Source: Bacteroidales bacterium (GTDB lineage Bacteria; Bacteroidota; Bacteroidia; Bacteroidales; UBA932). Taken from it: a stretch of 42,857 nucleotides of DNA. A model generated the notes under the pieces. It was not told the DNA's origin and did not search any database. It was given only the letters and a program-made list of their open reading frames with translations. A program made the translations under genes and the position numbers. Within the stretch, counting starts at the first letter, position 1. Every line of letters starts with the position of its first letter. Positions 23,804 through 31,485 of this stretch are shown piece by piece. The stretch is from the NCBI GenBank assembly GCA_017471045.1, contig JAFUWZ010000058.1, forward strand, positions 1 through 42,857, written 5' to 3'.

Positions 23804-24682
23804 TTATTTCCGGCGCCGGTACTCTTTCGGGGACAGGCCTTGCATGCGCGTGAAGAATTTGCTGAAAACCGCCTGGTCCGAAAAATGAAGGTAGTCGGAA
23901 ATCTGGGCGATGCTCAGCGTGGAGGTTCTCAGTAGGAAAGTCGCTTCCATCGCCAGGAACTGGTTCACATAACCCATGACAGTCTGTCCGGTCAACTGCC
24001 GGACAACCCGTGACAGATAAGTGGGGGTAATATGCAAGGCACCAGCATAAAAGGCGATCCCGTGATGCGCGATGAAGTTTTCCGGAAGCAGGCGTATGAA
24101 ACCCACGAACAAGTCTTCCTTCCGTTTTCGGGGAAGTTCCGATTCCGAGGTCTCTTCGATGATCCCTTGAATCTCAAGCAGGAAAACAGCAAAAAGATGC
24201 TCGACAATGGCCGCTTTATGCGCCTGGTCCGTGTAAAGGTAACGGCGGATCTCCTCCAGGCGGGCTTGCAGGGTCATGGATATCTCCTCGGGCAGGCTGA
24301 TCCGAGGCTCCCGGACCCGGATGATGGGAAGAAAAGCGGTCCGGATCATGTCCCGGACGGTGTCCGCTTCCAGCGTCATGCGCTCATCGGCCAGCAGACA
24401 CAGGCCCCTGTAGTTCTCCGACGCTGAAAGAATGATAACCGACATGCCGGGAGAATAGATATAGAGGTCATGCGGGCCAAGGGTCAACTCCCGTCCGTTA
24501 TAAAGGATGGAGAGCCAGCCTTCCAGAACCAACGTAAAAGTATAGGCAGACATGAATCCCTGCGTCCGGTTCGCCCGGAAAGTAATGGCTGCATCCGTCC
24601 TGTCACACTGAATGCGGCCGTCCCATCCGTCATAAGGAAGGCACCCATGCATCTTGACCCATGCGTCTTTTAAGCTGTACAT
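23804..24682 (-). CDS. AraC-family transcriptional regulator
   Basis: A 292-residue regulator with a cupin-like N-terminal sensing half (LVLEGWLSILYNGRELTLGP, DLYIYSPGMSVIIL) and a C-terminal AraC HTH domain from about residue 195: AGALHITPTYLSRVVRQLTG and IAQISDYLHFSDQAVFSKFF, ending in GLSPKEYRRRK. It is divergent from the ferritin-like operon, so it may control it and itself. A consensus promoter places transcription at about 24681, right at the ATG 24682; the message would be essentially leaderless, or translation starts at Met11 (24652). The inducer is unknown. Confidence 0.87.
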   Translation of the reverse strand: MYSLKDAWVKMHGCLPYDGWDGRIQCDRTDAAITFRANRTQGFMSAYTFTLVLEGWLSILYNGRELTLGPHDLYIYSPGMSVIILSASENYRGLCLLADERMTLEADTVRDMIRTAFLPIIRVREPRISLPEEISMTLQARLEEIRRYLYTDQAHKAAIVEHLFAVFLLEIQGIIEETSESELPRKRKEDLFVGFIRLLPENFIAHHGIAFYAGALHITPTYLSRVVRQLTGQTVMGYVNQFLAMEATFLLRTSTLSIAQISDYLHFSDQAVFSKFFTRMQGLSPKEYRRRK

Positions 24683-24686
24683 AACA

Positions 24687-24718
24687 CAAATATAAAGAAT
24701 AGTTTCGTCTCGAACAAA
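24687..24718 (-). promoter_or_regulatory. Promoter of the AraC-family regulator gene
   Basis: On the minus strand TTTG (24718-24715) and TATATTTG (24694-24687) are 20 nt apart. The -7 box ends only 4 nt before the annotated ATG, which bears on the choice of start codon. Confidence 0.65.
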
Positions 24719-24760
24719 TACAGGTTCCTTTCAGACAAGCGTAGTCTGTTCGTTTTTAAC

Positions 24761-24768
24761 TAACTTTG
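24761..24768 (+). promoter_or_regulatory. -7 box TAACTTTG of the ferritin-like operon
   Basis: TAACTTTG matches the -7 consensus and lies 45 nt before the ATG at 24814. No TTTG is found at the expected -33 distance, which suits a promoter that needs an activator. Upstream are nested inverted repeats: CGAACA (24711-24716) with TGTTCG (24747-24752), and CAGAC (24732-24736) with GTCTG (24744-24748). They are possible operator sites. Confidence 0.45.
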
Positions 24769-24813
24769 TAAAATATAAAGAAACAATTCATTCATTTATA
24801 AGCTTTAGAAACG

Positions 24814-25275
24814 ATGACTAAAGAAGAAGCCCTGAAAAGATTTGCCGAATTCGGTGCGGCCTGGTTCGGAAACAGCAAACAGCATTTCGCCTTCTCGGCC
24901 TATGATCGTCTGCAAGGCTGGAACAAGCTGGCTGACAAATGGAAAGAGGAAGCCGAGGAAGAGTGGGAAGAGGCTGAAGAAGTGCTTAACCGCCTGGTGG
25001 AACTCGGTTGCAAGCCTGCCGACCTGCAGCAACTGATGAAAACGGTGGAATTTCCTTTCTGCGATGATCCCAAACAGCAGATTGAAGGCGACTACGAGCC
25101 GGAGGCCGTGAAGATGCTAAGCGAACTGGCTGAAGCCTTTGCAGATGATTATCCCACCCAGAAACTCATCTACAAGTGGATTGACGGAGAGAAAGAGCAC
25201 ATGGCCTGGGAGGCGCAGTACCTCCATTTTATTGAGAAACTCGGTTATGAGAATTTCCTTATTGCGATGATGTAA
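24814..25275 (+). CDS. Small helical protein, possibly ferritin-like
   Basis: A 153-residue soluble protein predicted to be almost all helix: FSAYDRLQGWNKLADKWKEE, then an acidic EEWEEAEEVLNRLVELG, then AVKMLSELAEAFADDYPTQK and a C-terminal helix with EKEHMAWEAQYLHFIEKLGY. The arrangement and the E-x-x-H in the last helix resemble a ferritin-like four-helix bundle that binds metal, and helix two could supply the other ligands. I cannot confirm the metal site by eye. It is first in a small operon with a PPOX-like flavoprotein and a winged-helix protein and followed by a rubredoxin relic, which suits a redox or oxidative-stress role. Confidence 0.55.
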   Translation: MTKEEALKRFAEFGAAWFGNSKQHFAFSAYDRLQGWNKLADKWKEEAEEEWEEAEEVLNRLVELGCKPADLQQLMKTVEFPFCDDPKQQIEGDYEPEAVKMLSELAEAFADDYPTQKLIYKWIDGEKEHMAWEAQYLHFIEKLGYENFLIAMM

Positions 25276-25279
25276 CCTC

Positions 25280-25678
25280 ATGGAAAAGATTCAGAAAGTT
25301 TTTGATTTCCTGCAGGATGCAGGGACCTTCTATCTGGCTACTGTCGAGGGTGACCAGCCCCGCGTTCGCCCGTATGGAGCCATGTTGCTCTTTGAAGGCA
25401 AGATCTACATCATGGCCTTTGGCCAGACCCATGCCACCCATCAGATTGCTGCCAACCCAAAGGCTGAGATCTGCGCTTTCAAGGGACAGACCCTCCGCAT
25501 CGAGTGCAAACTCGTGGAGGACAACCGTCCCGAGGTCGGCCATGCGCTGGTCGAGAAAATGCCCGTTCTGAAGCCTGCCCTCGGTGAGAATGGCGAGAAC
25601 GGTGTCATGTATTATCTCAAGGACGCCACCGCCACCTTCTTCAAGATGATGGAAACCGTCGAGACAGTTGAATTCTAA
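25280..25678 (+). CDS. Pyridoxamine 5'-phosphate oxidase-like flavoprotein
   Basis: A 132-residue split-barrel protein of the PNPOx-like group that normally binds FMN. The N-terminal pattern FLQDAGTFYLATVEGDQPRV followed by RPYGAMLLFEGKIYIM and a N-P-K-A-E-I-C-A-F strand is the typical form of these small proteins. Family members include heme- or F420-associated oxidoreductases and many uncharacterised ones, so the substrate is open. It follows the ferritin-like gene by 4 nt and precedes the winged-helix gene by 12 nt, indicating co-transcription. Confidence 0.8.
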   Translation: MEKIQKVFDFLQDAGTFYLATVEGDQPRVRPYGAMLLFEGKIYIMAFGQTHATHQIAANPKAEICAFKGQTLRIECKLVEDNRPEVGHALVEKMPVLKPALGENGENGVMYYLKDATATFFKMMETVETVEF

Positions 25679-25690
25679 ATTTGTACAGTC

Positions 25691-25864
25691 ATGAAAGATC
25701 AAGTACTCCAGGCCATGCACGAAGCGGGCAAGCCCGTTTCCGCGGGTGAGGTGACCAAGGCCCTCGGCGCCGACCGAAAAGTAGTGGACAAGGCTTTTGC
25801 CGAGCTCAAGAAAGAAGGCGCCATCGTGTCTCCGGTCCGCTGCAAATGGGAACCGGCCAAGTAG
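25691..25864 (+). CDS. 57-residue winged-helix DNA-binding protein
   Basis: ATG 25691 to TAG 25864 encodes 57 residues: MKDQVLQAMHEAGKPVSAGE, VTKALGADRKVVDKAFAELK, KEGAIVSPVRCKWEPAK. This is a minimal winged helix: a first helix, the turn V-S-A-G-E-V-T-K-A-L, a recognition helix with D-R-K-V-V-D-K-A-F and a short wing ending VRCKWEP. It resembles the small transcriptional-regulator-like proteins seen alone in Bacteroidetes. As third gene of the redox operon it may autoregulate it; that is inference. No sensor domain is present. Confidence 0.72.
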   Translation: MKDQVLQAMHEAGKPVSAGEVTKALGADRKVVDKAFAELKKEGAIVSPVRCKWEPAK

Positions 25865-25896
25865 TCCGACGACGAAAATACCGGCAGTGAAATCCA

Positions 25897-25925
25897 GAAA
25901 GGATGGGTTCTGTTCCTATCCTTTC
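25897..25925 (+). terminator. Possible terminator hairpin
   Basis: GAAAGGAT (25897-25904) pairs with ATCCTTTC (25918-25925) around a 13-nt loop, 33 nt beyond the winged-helix stop. The stem is short and only a weak T-run follows, so this is a tentative call. Confidence 0.25.
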
Positions 25926-25949
25926 GCTTTTGGTGGTGAAGAAGGCTTC

Positions 25950-26099
25950 TGCTTCATCTCGGCCAAAGGACCTACCAGAAGCCCAGCGCGTGATGGATCT
26001 GGCCGAGCAGACTGTGTGGCCTTCGAAGACCTTCCAGAGGACAGGAAGTGACTCCCCTGCAAACGCAAAAAAGAGAAGTTCGTTCCGGCAGAGGAATAA
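25950..26099 (+). pseudogene. Rubredoxin relic
   Basis: One frame reads VAFEDLPEDRK, then TGA (26049-26051), then LPCKRKKEKFVPAEE and TAA at 26097-26099. Rubredoxins end in the order F-E-D-L-P-E-D-W-x-C-P-x-C followed by K and a final F-x-P-x-E, so the match is close except that the conserved Trp is Arg (AGG for TGG) and the first Cys of the second metal pair is a stop (TGA for TGC). The N-terminal C-x-x-C is not recognisable. A rubredoxin after ferritin-like and flavin-binding genes would suit the operon, and it is now dead. The start of the relic is uncertain; nothing else is seen in 25926-25949. Confidence 0.5.
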
Positions 26100-26117
26100 T
26101 CATCCGCACTAAAAAGA

Positions 26118-26160
26118 AACAATCCCCGACAGAACCATCACTGGAATGCCGGGGATTGTT
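26118..26160 (-). terminator. Intrinsic terminator downstream of the patatin relic
   Basis: AACAATCCCCG (26118-26128) and CGGGGATTGTT (26150-26160) form a perfect 11-bp stem around a 21-nt loop. On the minus strand the stem is followed by TTTCTTTTT (to 26111), the form of an intrinsic terminator. It lies 40 nt after the end of the patatin-type reading frame. Confidence 0.7.
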
Positions 26161-26199
26161 ATTCTGATGGAGTTACGATACGCATACAATCCATCATCT

Positions 26200-26980
26200 T
26201 TAGAAGTCGAAGCCGATGGAGGCGTATAAGGTGAATCCACTGATGTCGCACCACTGGGCGGCGACCCGCAGGGGACCGATGATTGTCTGACGCGCGTATT
26301 CCATGCCGACGAATCTGACCTCGTCCACCTTGATCTTCGTCCGGGCCAGGTTGATGGCGGAGGGATGGCTGGTGACCTCAGGCGACCGCTCTCCGGCAAC
26401 GCGATTCGCGATGTCTTCGAACATTTCCTTCTGCCGGATCGCATTTTGGTAGCCCTGATCGATGATGTCGTCCACGGACGCATCGTCGAAGGACAGCATC
26501 GTGTACCCCGCCAACTCGTGTTGAACGCCAACATTCAGCATCTCGCGGGCAGGGCCGTTGGTGCCGGAGGCCAGGAGGGTGATGGTCTGCAGGAGGAAGT
26601 CAACGGGCGAATTGAGTTCGTTCAGTTCACGGTGGATGGCCACGTCCGAGCCGATGATGTAGTCTGCACCCATAGCCTTGGCGATATCGACAGGGTAGTT
26701 GTTCCGCATACCGCCATCCAGGAGCACCTCGCCGTTCTTGTGCACGGCGCGGAAGTAGAACGGGATGGCCATTGTGGAACGGAGGGCGTCAGTGATGCTG
26801 CCGGATGGAGTCCATCCGCGCGCGAACTTTCGCAAACGCGATGGAATCTATCTCCGGATGGGCGCTTTCCAGGATGGGCTTGTATTCTTCCTTCGGGTTA
26901 TTCTGGTCTGCAAGGGTCTGCGCCTGGGTGCTCACAGCGAGCGCACAAGCGAACAGCAGGATCGAAAACAGTCTTTTCAC
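26200..26980 (-). pseudogene. Patatin-like phospholipase relic with internal deletions
   Basis: The N-terminal frame (start GTG 26980) has a signal peptide, MKRLFSILLFACALAVSTQA, and ends RARMDSIRQHH at a stop at 26789. A second frame then runs GSITDALRSTMAIPFYFRAV, LLDGGMRNNYPVD (the patatin D-G-G motif) and on to KIKVDEVRFVGMEYA, a POTRA-like piece, followed directly by GFTLYASIGFDF, the look of a last barrel strand. Missing are the oxyanion G-G-G-x-G and the G-x-S-x-G nucleophile, and most of the C-terminal barrel expected from the roughly 750-residue Bacteroidetes patatin/barrel proteins. CGGCAGCATC at the first junction could be deletion microhomology. No active enzyme is possible. Confidence 0.75.
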
Positions 26981-27047
26981 CGGTGTTTTCTATAGTTTTC
27001 AGCTTAATGAAAAAATATAGCATTAATTTCGCACATGTATTCCCACC

Positions 27048-27086
27048 TTGTCATTTCGACCGAGGGAGGTAGCGGGCGGAGAGATC
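27048..27086 (+). repeat. Interspersed repeat copy (TTGTCATTTCGACCGAGG type)
   Basis: TTGTCATTTCGACCGAGG begins a GC-rich stretch ending GGAGAGATC in the gap between the patatin relic and the MFS gene. It is a single copy here, but sequences of this form (GTCATTTCGACCGA... ending AGATC or AAATC) are familiar as dispersed repeats in Bacteroidetes. It shares the TGTCATT head and AT-C tail layout with the repeats in the exporter operon. No gene is seen in 26981-27177. Confidence 0.5.
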
Positions 27087-27177
27087 CGCGCACAAATGAT
27101 CCTCATTTTTCTAAAAACAAAACCGGGAGCGCAGCGACTGCATTTCCGGTCAATCATGAAACGAATCTCAGGATCTG

Positions 27178-28314
27178 TTATCCTTGAGGAAGCATCTGCT
27201 GTTTGCGGGTCATAAAAGCCTGAGCCAGATATACAACGGCGATCCCTGCTCCGACAAGATAGGGTGAAATATGCAGCATTCCGGCAGTCGGAGATACGAT
27301 GAGCGGCGAGAGGAATTGCCCCAGATAAAGGGCAGCCGAAAGCAGCGGCATCACGGTTGTGGCGGCCTCCTTGCCCGCTTTTACAGAGCCGATGGTATTA
27401 AGATAAGGAACACCGATGCCGTTGGCGATGCCGATCAAGGCAGAACCGAGCAGCAGCCAGACGAGACTGTTTCCCACTGCAAGACAGAGATATCCGGCCA
27501 GAAAGCCCAGCGGTGCAGCATATTTCATCTGAGAAGCGAAGCGCTTCATCAAAAAGCCGAAGACCAGTCCCACAAGAAAGGCCACCACGTCCAGTCCCAC
27601 CATCACCAACGTAACTCCCATTTCGCTCAAGGAGTCCGACGCCGTCAGCGCAAAGTGGGTCGGATAAATGAAAAACAATACCATCACCAGGAACATACCC
27701 ACTACCGAAGGATGGAATCGTTTGAGCAGAGTAAGGGATACCCCTCCCCTGCCGGCAAGACGCTCATTGGGCAGGAACAGGGCGACAAGGAGCGCGGCAA
27801 TCAATCCCAGAAGATACACCAGGAAAGCATAATTCCAGCTTACAGAGGCCAATAAACCTGCCAGAAATGTCGCAACTACGCCGCCCATCTGGTTCATGGC
27901 GGCGGAAAGGCCCATCAGTCCGGCCTGCTCCTCCGGCGGGAAATAATAGGCCAGCAGACCCGTGGACAGCGGCATGATCATCCCGACACTCACGCCCATT
28001 AGCGCCCTGAAACAAAGCAGCACCCAGATGTTGTCCACAAAGAATGCACCTGCTCCGGCCAGAACATACAGGGAAAGCCCGGCGAGCGCCAGTGTCCTCG
28101 TTTTCATCCACCGGCACAGAAGCGGGAAGACAAGGTTGGTAAGGATGATAAACAAGGCCGGAAGGCTTACAATGAGCTGGATAAGCAGCGGACTCTGCCC
28201 GTCAAAATGCCGGCTGATAACACCCAATGCGGGAGCAATGGCAGCTCCGGCCATGACGGTTAACAGACTGATGGAGAGAATGGTAAAAAGCAGTCTCCTC
28301 TTTTTCATAATCAT
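27178..28314 (-). CDS. Major facilitator superfamily transporter
   Basis: A 378-residue inner-membrane protein with about twelve hydrophobic helices in two halves. The N-terminal half has LLTVMAGAAIAPALGVISRH in helix one, RWMKTRTLALAGLSLYVLAG in the loop after helix two (MFS motif A region), and FRALMGVSVGMIMPLSTGLL in helix four. It resembles drug/metabolite:H+ antiporters of the DHA1 type, but the substrate cannot be told. It is a single gene with a -7 box about 60 nt upstream of its start. Start MIMKKRRLL; the third residue is an alternative ATG. Confidence 0.85.
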   Translation of the reverse strand: MIMKKRRLLFTILSISLLTVMAGAAIAPALGVISRHFDGQSPLLIQLIVSLPALFIILTNLVFPLLCRWMKTRTLALAGLSLYVLAGAGAFFVDNIWVLLCFRALMGVSVGMIMPLSTGLLAYYFPPEEQAGLMGLSAAMNQMGGVVATFLAGLLASVSWNYAFLVYLLGLIAALLVALFLPNERLAGRGGVSLTLLKRFHPSVVGMFLVMVLFFIYPTHFALTASDSLSEMGVTLVMVGLDVVAFLVGLVFGFLMKRFASQMKYAAPLGFLAGYLCLAVGNSLVWLLLGSALIGIANGIGVPYLNTIGSVKAGKEAATTVMPLLSAALYLGQFLSPLIVSPTAGMLHISPYLVGAGIAVVYLAQAFMTRKQQMLPQG

Positions 28315-28374
28315 AGTTTTAAATCCAATGGAGACTTACAGCTCTACCAAGCTTGCAATGACTATTTTGCGGCG

Positions 28375-28382
28375 CAAAGATA
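28375..28382 (-). promoter_or_regulatory. -7 box TATCTTTG of the MFS gene
   Basis: On the minus strand TATCTTTG fits the -7 consensus and lies 61 nt upstream of the MFS start. There is no convincing -33 TTTG at the right distance. Otherwise 28383-28482 holds nothing recognised. Confidence 0.4.
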
Positions 28383-28482
28383 CAAAAAAATTCAGATCCG
28401 GACAGGTCGGTCCATATCTTGCCCTTCGGACACCGTTGAAATACATCCGACGCAGATGACACTGGTAATTGACGGGGATGGG

Positions 28483-29220
28483 CTACTCCTCGTCCGGCTG
28501 CTGTCCATCGTGGGCTTTCCACTGGCACTCGGTGATCTTCATATCGGTGAAGACGGCCGTGAAGGAAGATTCCTCCGGGGAGCAGGCATAGACGCCGAAG
28601 CGGATGAGGCCCGTCCCGGCAGCCATGTGGCAGATGCGCATCTGACTGAAATTCTCCCCGTCCGTGGAGCATTCGATGCAATAATCATCGGCCCTGCGGG
28701 AAAAACGGTACCACATCGTCTTGACATCGGCCGGGATGGCTGTGGTGGCCCAGTCGGAATAACCGTTGTTGGTAGCCACGCTGCCCAGGTGCTGAAACGT
28801 CTCATTTTCAAATTCGACCGAACCCTTGAGCCAGTTGTCGCCGTCCAGGTACATCACCACGCCGCACTGATCGAAGCGCTGGTGGCTCAGCGTAAAATCG
28901 GTCTTGACAATGAAGCTGAAAAATGGCTCCTGCGTCTGCATCTGGTAAACGGGGGCATTGTCGTTTCGGAAATGATAATAGGTCCGCTGCCAAAGGTCCG
29001 TATGCGGCGCGGTGGTAATGGTCAGCGTATCGCCGCTGATGGCGTAGGCACCGGGCTCCCTCGTCCACTGCATGGAGGCAAGATCGACCCTTCCGCCGCT
29101 GCCAAGTGCCCGTGTAACATCGTCCGGAATACCGGCATCAGCACTCTTGGGAGAAGGATTGCCGCAACAGACGGCCAGGCAGCAAATGATGGCAAGAGAT
29201 AGAGGTTGAAAGCGTTTCAT
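28483..29220 (-). CDS. DUF1349-family lipoprotein
   Basis: A 245-residue exported protein. MKRFQPLSLAIICCLAVCCG is a lipoprotein signal (lipobox LAVC, Cys at 18). The mature part is a beta-sandwich of the DUF1349 type, related to the C-terminal lectin-like domain of beta-xylosidases: LTITTAPHTDLWQRTYYHF, PFFSFIVKTDFTLSHQRFDQ, GVVMYLDGDNWLKGSVEFEN, YSDWATTAIP, MWYRFSRRADDYCIECSTDG. Such proteins usually bind or act on glycans, but no catalytic residue is known. ATG 29220 was chosen over an in-frame ATG at 29247 because the signal peptide starts here. It is a single gene with its own promoter. Confidence 0.82.
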   Translation of the reverse strand: MKRFQPLSLAIICCLAVCCGNPSPKSADAGIPDDVTRALGSGGRVDLASMQWTREPGAYAISGDTLTITTAPHTDLWQRTYYHFRNDNAPVYQMQTQEPFFSFIVKTDFTLSHQRFDQCGVVMYLDGDNWLKGSVEFENETFQHLGSVATNNGYSDWATTAIPADVKTMWYRFSRRADDYCIECSTDGENFSQMRICHMAAGTGLIRFGVYACSPEESSFTAVFTDMKITECQWKAHDGQQPDEE

Positions 29221-29262
29221 CGTATCAATAATCTGGTTTAGGATCATCCGTTATTTGCGGCA

Positions 29263-29294
29263 CAAAGGTAAGGTTTTTCGGGCGCAAGAGCAAA
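29263..29294 (-). promoter_or_regulatory. Promoter of the DUF1349 gene
   Basis: On the minus strand TTTG (29294-29291) and TACCTTTG (29270-29263) are 20 nt apart. Transcription would begin near 29257, about 37 nt before ATG 29220, which supports that start codon. Confidence 0.65.
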
Positions 29295-29362
29295 AGAAAG
29301 CCGAGCACACAAGGAGAATGTCCGTTTCCAGACAACGCATTAGGTTTTACGATGAAAACTCC

Positions 29363-29370
29363 TAACTTTG
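29363..29370 (+). promoter_or_regulatory. -7 box TAACTTTG of the NAD(P)-binding protein gene
   Basis: TAACTTTG matches the -7 consensus 20 nt before ATG 29390, predicting a very short leader. No clear -33 TTTG is present at 19-21 nt. Confidence 0.45.
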
Positions 29371-29389
29371 TAAAAATAGCATATTCAAA

Positions 29390-30028
29390 ATGAAAGCACT
29401 GGTTATTGGCGCTACGGGCGCTGTCGGCAGAGACCTGATTCAGCAACTCCTGGAAGACGGATCTTTTGAGCGGATTGATGTGTTCGTGCGCCGGGAAATA
29501 GCTGTTACATCTGCCCAATTGATTTCTCACGTGGTTGATTTTGACCATCCGGAATCCTGGACCGCCCTTCTTACCGGTGACGTCCTCTTTTCCTGCCTCG
29601 GGACAACCATCAAGGCAGCAGGAGGTCAGGATGCGCAGTGGAAGGTTGACTATACCTATCAGTATCAGGCGGCGAAAGCAGCCCGCGAAAACGGCGTCAG
29701 CACACTCGTGCTTGTTTCATCTGTCGGCGCGAACGCCCTATCAAGAGTCTTTTACACAAGAATGAAGGGGCAGTTGGACGAAGATGTTCAGAAACTCGGT
29801 TTCCCGGGAGTCTTCATCCTCCGGCCACCGTCCCTGATCCGGAAAGGGAGCGACCGCTTTGGCGAAAAACTCGGTGTGGCTGCGCTCAAAGCCTTAAATG
29901 CCATCGGCATCATGCGCTCATGGAAGCCGATGCCGACAGAGGAAGTGGCCTCGGCAATGATACGGCTCGCAAAAACTGAAACGACCGGAACACACATTAT
30001 CGAATCCCAAAATATCCGGTCCGTCTGA
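29390..30028 (+). CDS. NAD(P)H-binding atypical SDR protein
   Basis: A 212-residue single-domain Rossmann protein. The dinucleotide motif ALVIGATGAVGRDLIQQLL is at 3-21; later landmarks are DVLFSCLGTTIKAAGG, LVLVSSVGANALSRVFYTRM and VFILRPPSLIRKGSDRFGE. This is the pattern of the NAD(P)-binding/HTATIP2-like atypical SDRs, in which YTRMKGQLDEDV carries the Y and K. The substrate is unknown. It stands alone after the DUF1349 gene, divergent from it. Confidence 0.8.
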   Translation: MKALVIGATGAVGRDLIQQLLEDGSFERIDVFVRREIAVTSAQLISHVVDFDHPESWTALLTGDVLFSCLGTTIKAAGGQDAQWKVDYTYQYQAAKAARENGVSTLVLVSSVGANALSRVFYTRMKGQLDEDVQKLGFPGVFILRPPSLIRKGSDRFGEKLGVAALKALNAIGIMRSWKPMPTEEVASAMIRLAKTETTGTHIIESQNIRSV

Positions 30029-30170
30029 GCGCTATACTCCATTTTTCTCCATCCAAAGCAAACGCAAAGAGAGTTAATCTGCCCCACTCGTAAAAGTCAA
30101 ACAGAGGGCCAAGGTACAAAAACGGTTGGTGTTGTACCCAGGGACGCCAGCATGGAACGGGAGTCCCACC

Positions 30171-30335
30171 GTCGCCTGGTGCGCCTCGCAGCTGGCCTAT
30201 TCCACCCGCTATTTCGGCGGCATGGTTGTAGGCTACACATCCACGACTTTATCATCGGCGAGGCCAAGAATCTGCTAATGAAAGGCCTCAGCGCCGGCGC
30301 AATGGATTACATCATTACGGAATCGTCCAGATGTT
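30171..30335 (+). pseudogene. Second AraC-type domain relic, frameshifted
   Basis: One frame at 30171-30230 reads VAWCASQLAYSTRYFGGMV, like the first recognition helix of an AraC domain (C-x-x-L-x-x-S-x-R-Y-F). A different frame from 30245 reads DFIIGEAKNLLMKGLSAGAM, like the linker helix that follows (I-x-x-A-K-x-L-L). The rest of the domain is not recognisable, and there is no sensor domain. It lies beyond the end of the CMD-cupin gene and partly underneath its last codons. The assignment rests on helix patterns only, so it is tentative; 30029-30170 holds nothing I recognise. Confidence 0.42.
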
Positions 30336-31376
30336 CGACAAAGATCTCGATGCTTTTGAATACTGCTCATCCGTGACCGGCTCCAGCCACTCGTTGGACT
30401 GTTCGCCGCCCGTTGCAACATGGGTGGTGAGGTGTTGAAACCAACAGTCTTTCTGAGCGCCGTGCCAGTGCTTCACCTCAGCGGGAATGTCGATGATTAT
30501 GCCAGGCATGAGAGGGGTAGCCTGCTTGCCCCATTCCTGATACCAGCCGCGTCCGGAGACGCAGATCAGTATCTGATGCGCACCGTGATGGATGTGCCAG
30601 CTGTTGCGGCATCCAGGCTCGAACGTGACGTTGGCATAATGGGCAACAGTGGCAGTACCCGCAGCGAGGTTGGCGGGCAGAACAGGTGCTAAATGACTAT
30701 TGCCGATGAAGAACTGGGCATAGGCATCATTGGGATTGCCTTTTGGCCATGCCCCTGCATTCGCATCCGCTGCGGAGTCTACCTGGCTGTAACCATGGGA
30801 AGAGAGCCATCTGCAGAGTTCATCCACCTGCTCCTTGGTATTTCCCATATTCACGGCTCCTGCTTTGTGGGCCGCCAGCTGCGGCTCAACACCTTTCAGG
30901 CTACTGAGGGCCGCTACGGTAACAAGCTCACGGTCTGCGGCCGAAAGCCCGTCACCGGCAAAGATGTCGCCAAAGAGGTGCGACTTCAAGTAGTAATCGT
31001 CCTGCGGGCAGAAGTCGAAGTCGAAAGGTTTTCCGGTGAGACGGGTCTGCACCTGAGTGCCTTGCAGCAGTGCCTGTTTGGCATCGGACCAGACGGCGGG
31101 GCGGGCAAAGGGCTTGCCCTCATTGTCGTTGATGCCCTGTACTTTCCTATCGGCCAGCACTTTTTGCAGTGTGCCTAGCGCATTCAGCGAACGTGGGAAT
31201 CCCGTATAAGCATAGAGTTGCGAGAAGGCCTCTTTGAGTTCATTGATGGTTAGGCCTCCATCCAATGCACGGCGGATAGCAGGATCAAGACGCCCGATAT
31301 CGCCCTGCGCCTCCAGCGAAGCACAGGCACAAAGCAGTAGTTGACGCTCGGAAAGCGTCTGCGCGGAAATGTTCAT
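30315..31376 (-). CDS. Carboxymuconolactone decarboxylase-like / cupin fusion
   Basis: A 353-residue protein made of two AhpD/CMD-like modules and a cupin. Residues about 10-90 (LDPAIRRALDGGLTINELKE, YAYTGFPRSLNAL) and about 125-210 (LSAADRELVTVAALSSLKGV, QLAAHKAGAVNMGNTKEQVD) are CMD domains. Residues about 240-320 are a cupin with metal-type ligands in NSWHIHHGAHQILICVSGRG and PAEVKHWHGA. Such fusions are common in oxidative or quinone-related clusters; activity is not established. The first CMD lacks an obvious C-x-x-C. The last about 13 residues (after DEQYSK) look like a read-through tail over the AraC relic. Downstream of the aldo/keto reductase relic and probably once co-transcribed with it. 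Confidence 0.78.
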   Translation of the reverse strand: MNISAQTLSERQLLLCACASLEAQGDIGRLDPAIRRALDGGLTINELKEAFSQLYAYTGFPRSLNALGTLQKVLADRKVQGINDNEGKPFARPAVWSDAKQALLQGTQVQTRLTGKPFDFDFCPQDDYYLKSHLFGDIFAGDGLSAADRELVTVAALSSLKGVEPQLAAHKAGAVNMGNTKEQVDELCRWLSSHGYSQVDSAADANAGAWPKGNPNDAYAQFFIGNSHLAPVLPANLAAGTATVAHYANVTFEPGCRNSWHIHHGAHQILICVSGRGWYQEWGKQATPLMPGIIIDIPAEVKHWHGAQKDCWFQHLTTHVATGGEQSNEWLEPVTDEQYSKASRSLSNIWTIP

Positions 31377-31485
31377 GTTTTGCCATTATATAAAGTGATC
31401 GTAATCTCTCGGTCAGTGTAACGCCCAGGAAAGGGAAGACTCGCCAGCGTGGGGGCAGAATGCGATCCGTCGTGCCTATGCCTAT

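Noticed and set aside
25900-26051. Reading 25900-26051 as a cold-shock-domain relic (GEEGFCFISAKG)
   Set aside because: The downstream FEDLPED, LPCK and KFVPAEE order fits a rubredoxin much better, and the cold-shock RNA-binding motifs are absent.
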